DNA of 8,096 bases from Methylobacter sp. (lineage in GTDB: Bacteria; Pseudomonadota; Gammaproteobacteria; Methylococcales; Methylomonadaceae): contig JALNYY010000173.1 in the NCBI GenBank assembly GCA_023229605.1, positions 1-8,096 of the forward strand. Reading direction: 5' to 3'. Made by a program: the position numbers and the translations under genes. Position 1 is the first letter of the stretch; every line of letters starts with the position of its first letter. Under the pieces are notes generated by a model that saw only the letters and a list, made by a program, of their open reading frames with translations, made no database searches and had not been told where the DNA came from. This document shows positions 4,830 through 8,096 of the stretch, piece by piece.

Positions 4830-7433
4830 ATGGCTTATCGTGAAATCACCCAACCGATTTTGGAGAGTTCCAATGAAACGGTCCAAAACGTTGAGTTCGA
4901 CCTGGACGCGTCGATAGAACATATCGCCCACTGGCTACCGGCCCAAGGGCCGATTAAGGATTTTATTCATCACAACACCTTACACGCCGTCCAGCATTAT
5001 CCTTTTCATGAGGGTGTGGCGATCGCTGCAAAAATTTTCGGGGCTCGCAGTTATTTGCCTTTGGAAGATTATCAAAGGATGTACCAGCAAGGCCGGATTA
5101 AGAAGGCCGCCATTGAGTGGGCTATCGAACACTCCGGATGTGCAAAGCAACAGCACGAAAAGCTTAGGAAATCCTTGTTCGAGCAGGATGATACATGTCA
5201 TTACCCTCCTGTTTCGCTGGCAAATCATGGCATTCGCAACGCATTATTGACCCGGCTCGAAGTCGACCTGAATACACTGGTGCATCCGGTACTGTTCCGT
5301 CTACTGGGTAATTTTCTTGACCAAGGCATTAGCCGTTGGAGTTTGCCCAAAAACGGCGAACACTTCTGGGATTGTGTATTGCGATTAGCGCAAAATAGTT
5401 TATTGCCTCTCTACCCTTTAAATGAACCGGAAGTGAGCAAATTATTATTTGAAACCCCAGATCATGTCATTAAAGCTTGCCTGAAAAAAATAGTCGGCGA
5501 TGAGCAGCTTTACGAACAATATCTGCTGGAAATGCTGTTGGCTCATCCCGGCTGGGCCGGTATGGTGCATGTCATTGAACAAAACCCTAAATCATTGCTC
5601 GCCCGTCGAGAAATTTCGCTCAAAGAAATGATCGCGGTGGAACTGGCCATTGAGCTGGCCTTTCTGCATAAGAAAAGAGGGGCACACTTTTCTGGCATCG
5701 TGGCATTTCCCCATCCAGACGGCACCCCGCTACTCAAGAATGGAGCGCTCAGGCCGAAAATCCCGTTACACTTGAAAGTCTGGCACGAAGCCATGGAATG
5801 GTCGTTACATAGCGAATTACTGTTGACTCTGAAACCGAAGGTTGCGGAGCTTGACGCAGCCCCGGCTAAGAAACCCCTGCCTGAAGCCCAGGCGCTGTTC
5901 TGTATTGATGACCGCGAATGTTCATTAAGGCGTCATTTGGAAGAAAGCAACCCGGCCATAGAAACACTCGGTGCAGCCGGATTTTTCGGTATCGACTTTC
6001 TCTATCAAGGCTTGGACGATGCTTATCCGGTCGCCCAATGCCCGAACATCATTGTTCCTAAACATTTGATCAAAGAAGCGAGCAGCAAACCGAACGATAA
6101 AACCAAGTCCGGCAACCTGACTAATATGCATTTTACGGCGCATTCCATGTTCCGGGGTTGGCTTTACACCCAAACCTTGGGTATTGGTTACGCGGTACGA
6201 ATGGCCTGGAATGTATTCCGTCCGGGTTCGAAATTACCGAATATCAGAACCTTGAGCGAAGTCGAATCACACACTCATCTGCATCTGTTGCGGGAATCCG
6301 AAGAACCGACCGAAGACGGTTATTTGTTGGGATTTTCGTTTACGGAAATGGCGGATCGCGTGGGCGGGTTACTGCGCAATATCGGCTTGACTCAATATTT
6401 TGCACCGCTGGTGGTTATCGTTGCCCACGGTTCCAGCAGTGTCAATAATCCCCACTTCGCCGCTTACGATTGCGGCGCCTGCTCCGGCAAACCGGGCGCG
6501 CCGAATGCCCGAGCCTTTGCCTGGATGGCTAATCATGAATCGGTACGCGCTATCCTGAGCGAACGCGGCATCGATATTCCGGACGGCACCCGGTTTATAG
6601 CGGCGTTACACAATACCAGTCGCGATGAAATCACCTATTTCGACAAACATTTGCTGGCGCAACACCCCGTTCCCGCTTTACATGCTTTTCAGCAGGCGAT
6701 GAAAAAGGCACTGCAACGCAATGCACGGGAACGCTGCCGCTGGTTCGAACTGGGTCCGCAATCGCAGTCCAATGAAGAAGCTCATCAGCATGTCATCGAA
6801 CGCGCCTCTTCAATATTCGAACCGCGCCCGGAATACAATCATTCCAATAATCTTTACGCTATCGTCGGTCGAAGAGCATTAACCAGGGATTTATTCATGG
6901 ACCGGCGCGCTTTTCTGCACTCCTACGACCCGCAAACGGATGCGCAAGGCGACATTATGGTTAGAATTCTGTCCGCAGTTATCCCAGTCTGCGGCGGCAT
7001 CAATCTGGAATATCTGTTTTCGCGTATCGATAATTCGGTTTACGGCGCAGGCACCAAGCTGCCTCACAACGTAATCGGCTTGCTCGGCGTCGCCAACGGC
7101 GTCGAAGGCGATCTGCGCACCGGCTTGCCGTCACAAATGATTGAAGTGCATCAACCCGCACGGCTGCTGCTCGTGGTTGAACAAACACCCGCTATTCTGG
7201 ATAAAACCCTCAAGAAACTGGGTGCACTTAAAGAATGGCTCGATAACGACTGGGTCAGATTCGTCGCTTGCCACCCGGAGAGCCGTGAGCTTTTCCTGTA
7301 CTCCGTCAACGGTTGGGAAAAGGTCGAATTTGCGGACGACTGCGAGATTCCTCAGGCTAGCCTTTCGGAAAAAATCATTGTGGGACAAACAGAGACGATA
7401 CCGGTACATCAATTTATTCGGAGACACGCATGA
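4830..7433 (+). CDS. dabA: DabA, inorganic-carbon transporter zinc subunit (867 aa)
   Basis: DUF2309/DabA family, the peripheral cytoplasmic subunit of the DAB complex. It is thought to hydrate CO2 to bicarbonate one way at a beta-carbonic-anhydrase-like zinc site when coupled to DabB. Counting from the ATG at 4830, the active-site residues are present: Cys358 and Asp360 in FCIDDRECSLRRHLEE, His533 in VAHGSSSVNNP and Cys548 in YDCGACSG. The 2- and 15-residue spacings equal those of the Halothiobacillus DabA2 zinc site (C351, D353, H524, C539). Other family stretches include HWLPAQGPIKDFIHHNTLHA (34-53) and GVANGVEGDLRTGLP (753-767). There are no membrane segments, and the length is normal for the family. 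The frame is open back to an ATG at 4725, but that lies inside the promoter and encodes 35 atypical residues. MAYREITQ at 4830 fits the family start better, though its ribosome site is weak (AAAAGA). It is followed by dabB with a 4-nt overlap. Confidence 0.93.
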   Translation: MAYREITQPILESSNETVQNVEFDLDASIEHIAHWLPAQGPIKDFIHHNTLHAVQHYPFHEGVAIAAKIFGARSYLPLEDYQRMYQQGRIKKAAIEWAIEHSGCAKQQHEKLRKSLFEQDDTCHYPPVSLANHGIRNALLTRLEVDLNTLVHPVLFRLLGNFLDQGISRWSLPKNGEHFWDCVLRLAQNSLLPLYPLNEPEVSKLLFETPDHVIKACLKKIVGDEQLYEQYLLEMLLAHPGWAGMVHVIEQNPKSLLARREISLKEMIAVELAIELAFLHKKRGAHFSGIVAFPHPDGTPLLKNGALRPKIPLHLKVWHEAMEWSLHSELLLTLKPKVAELDAAPAKKPLPEAQALFCIDDRECSLRRHLEESNPAIETLGAAGFFGIDFLYQGLDDAYPVAQCPNIIVPKHLIKEASSKPNDKTKSGNLTNMHFTAHSMFRGWLYTQTLGIGYAVRMAWNVFRPGSKLPNIRTLSEVESHTHLHLLRESEEPTEDGYLLGFSFTEMADRVGGLLRNIGLTQYFAPLVVIVAHGSSSVNNPHFAAYDCGACSGKPGAPNARAFAWMANHESVRAILSERGIDIPDGTRFIAALHNTSRDEITYFDKHLLAQHPVPALHAFQQAMKKALQRNARERCRWFELGPQSQSNEEAHQHVIERASSIFEPRPEYNHSNNLYAIVGRRALTRDLFMDRRAFLHSYDPQTDAQGDIMVRILSAVIPVCGGINLEYLFSRIDNSVYGAGTKLPHNVIGLLGVANGVEGDLRTGLPSQMIEVHQPARLLLVVEQTPAILDKTLKKLGALKEWLDNDWVRFVACHPESRELFLYSVNGWEKVEFADDCEIPQASLSEKIIVGQTETIPVHQFIRRHA

Positions 7434-8096
7434 ACGGATTACTCTTAACCAGCTTGGCTCTACCTTTACTGGGCTTTCTGTTGATTTTCCTGTCCGACAG
7501 GAACGAGAAAAAAATCGCCACTATCAGTTTTTGGTGCAGTCATGCAATGGGACTCAGCATTATCGCCTTGCTAATCCTGTGGGCTGCCGCCGGTTTCCCA
7601 AACCATGAATACCAGTGGTTTACGCTGTATGAAACCGATGAATACCGCTTCCCGATCTTGTTTTATCTGGATCGGGTCGGGGCTGTTTACCTGTTTTGCG
7701 TTTGGGCGATTTTCTCGATCATCGTCAAATATTGCCGCGTCTATTTACACCGGGAAGCCGGTTACAAACGCTTCTTTCTGACCATCTTCGGCTTTGTGTT
7801 CGGGCTGAATCTGGTCATATTGGCAGGTTCTATCGATATACTGTTTGCCGGTTGGGAAATGGTCGGCATCGCCTCGTTCTTGTTAATCGCCTTCTATAGG
7901 CACCGCGTACAACCGGTGCGCAACGCCTTAAGAGCGTATACCATTTACCGGTTTTGCGACATTGGCCTATTGCTGGGCGCTTGGATGAGCCATCTGCTGT
8001 TTCACGAAAGCCAGCACTTCAGTCAATTGGCCGACTTATTCAATAACCCGGCCATGCCCCCGGCAAGCTACGCCTCATTGCTGCTGGTATCGACCT
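7430..8096 (+). CDS. dabB: DabB, NuoL-like membrane subunit of the inorganic-carbon transporter (partial)
   Basis: The first 222 codons of a gene that continues past the right edge. The ATG overlaps the dabA stop as ATGA, and GGAG lies 6 nt upstream (7420-7423), inside dabA. The product belongs to the proton-conducting membrane transporter family (NuoL/MrpA-like). Hydrophobic helices lie near residues 3-21, 35-54, 75-99, 115-133, 137-155 and 173-191. The family motif GWEMVGIASFLLIAFY (141-156) carries the conserved Trp-Glu (Glu143), and NALRAYTIYRFCDIGLLLG (165-183) corresponds to the N-x-A-x-x-A-(F/Y)-x-x-(N/Y)-R-x-(G/C)-D segment of NuoL. In a complex I operon other nuo genes would flank it; placement directly after dabA makes DabB the right call. 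It is thought to use the cation gradient to drive one-way CO2 capture by DabA. Confidence 0.92.
   Translation, partial: MNGLLLTSLALPLLGFLLIFLSDRNEKKIATISFWCSHAMGLSIIALLILWAAAGFPNHEYQWFTLYETDEYRFPILFYLDRVGAVYLFCVWAIFSIIVKYCRVYLHREAGYKRFFLTIFGFVFGLNLVILAGSIDILFAGWEMVGIASFLLIAFYRHRVQPVRNALRAYTIYRFCDIGLLLGAWMSHLLFHESQHFSQLADLFNNPAMPPASYASLLLVST

Noticed and set aside
7141..7899. Other-frame ORFs over the dabA end and dabB start
   Set aside because: Shadows of dabA and dabB, which have clear family motifs in their own frames.
1..8096. CRISPR array, tRNA, phage or toxin-antitoxin system
   Set aside because: No regularly spaced repeats, no tRNA-like cloverleaf seen, and no phage, integrase or toxin motifs in any convincing frame.

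Overview
The window looks like chromosomal DNA of a gammaproteobacterium. The gene set (DabA/DabB inorganic-carbon transporter, YccA-type Bax inhibitor-1 protein, DUF2076 protein, a Gln/Arg-rich exported protein, sigma-54-like promoters) resembles that of aerobic methanotrophs (Methylococcales). That placement rests on general resemblance, not on a marker gene. No tRNA, rRNA, CRISPR array or intact transposase is visible.

Left block (151-2520, minus strand): a likely operon. Reading leftward from a good sigma-54-like promoter (2505-2520) it contains a small exported Gln/Arg-rich protein with internal repeats, a seven-helix YccA/Bax inhibitor-1 membrane protein, a ferritin-like protein with a complete set of di-iron ligands, and two tiny ORFs (35 and 59 codons) joined by an ATGA stop/start overlap. 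The first three intergenic gaps are 43, 40 and 44 nt, which supports cotranscription. Two of the longest-ORF starts are TTG codons; internal ATGs with proper Shine-Dalgarno sequences are better starts.

Middle block (2521-4829): sparse and partly decayed. It holds a near-perfect 17-bp inverted repeat about 120 bp end to end (MITE-like, or a distal operator pair), an intact DUF2076 gene, a 53-codon remnant of a NarL/LuxR-type response regulator receiver domain on the minus strand, an unrecognised 58-codon ORF, and several hundred bases of apparently non-coding DNA with short repeats and hairpins.

Right block (4650-8096, plus strand): a dabA-dabB operon. A 21-bp operator-like palindrome lies upstream of a promoter that can be read as sigma-70 or sigma-54. 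DabA keeps the four zinc/active-site residues of the family. dabB, a NuoL-like membrane subunit, overlaps dabA by 4 nt and runs off the right edge. Together they would form an energy-coupled complex that takes up CO2 and traps it as bicarbonate in the cytoplasm.
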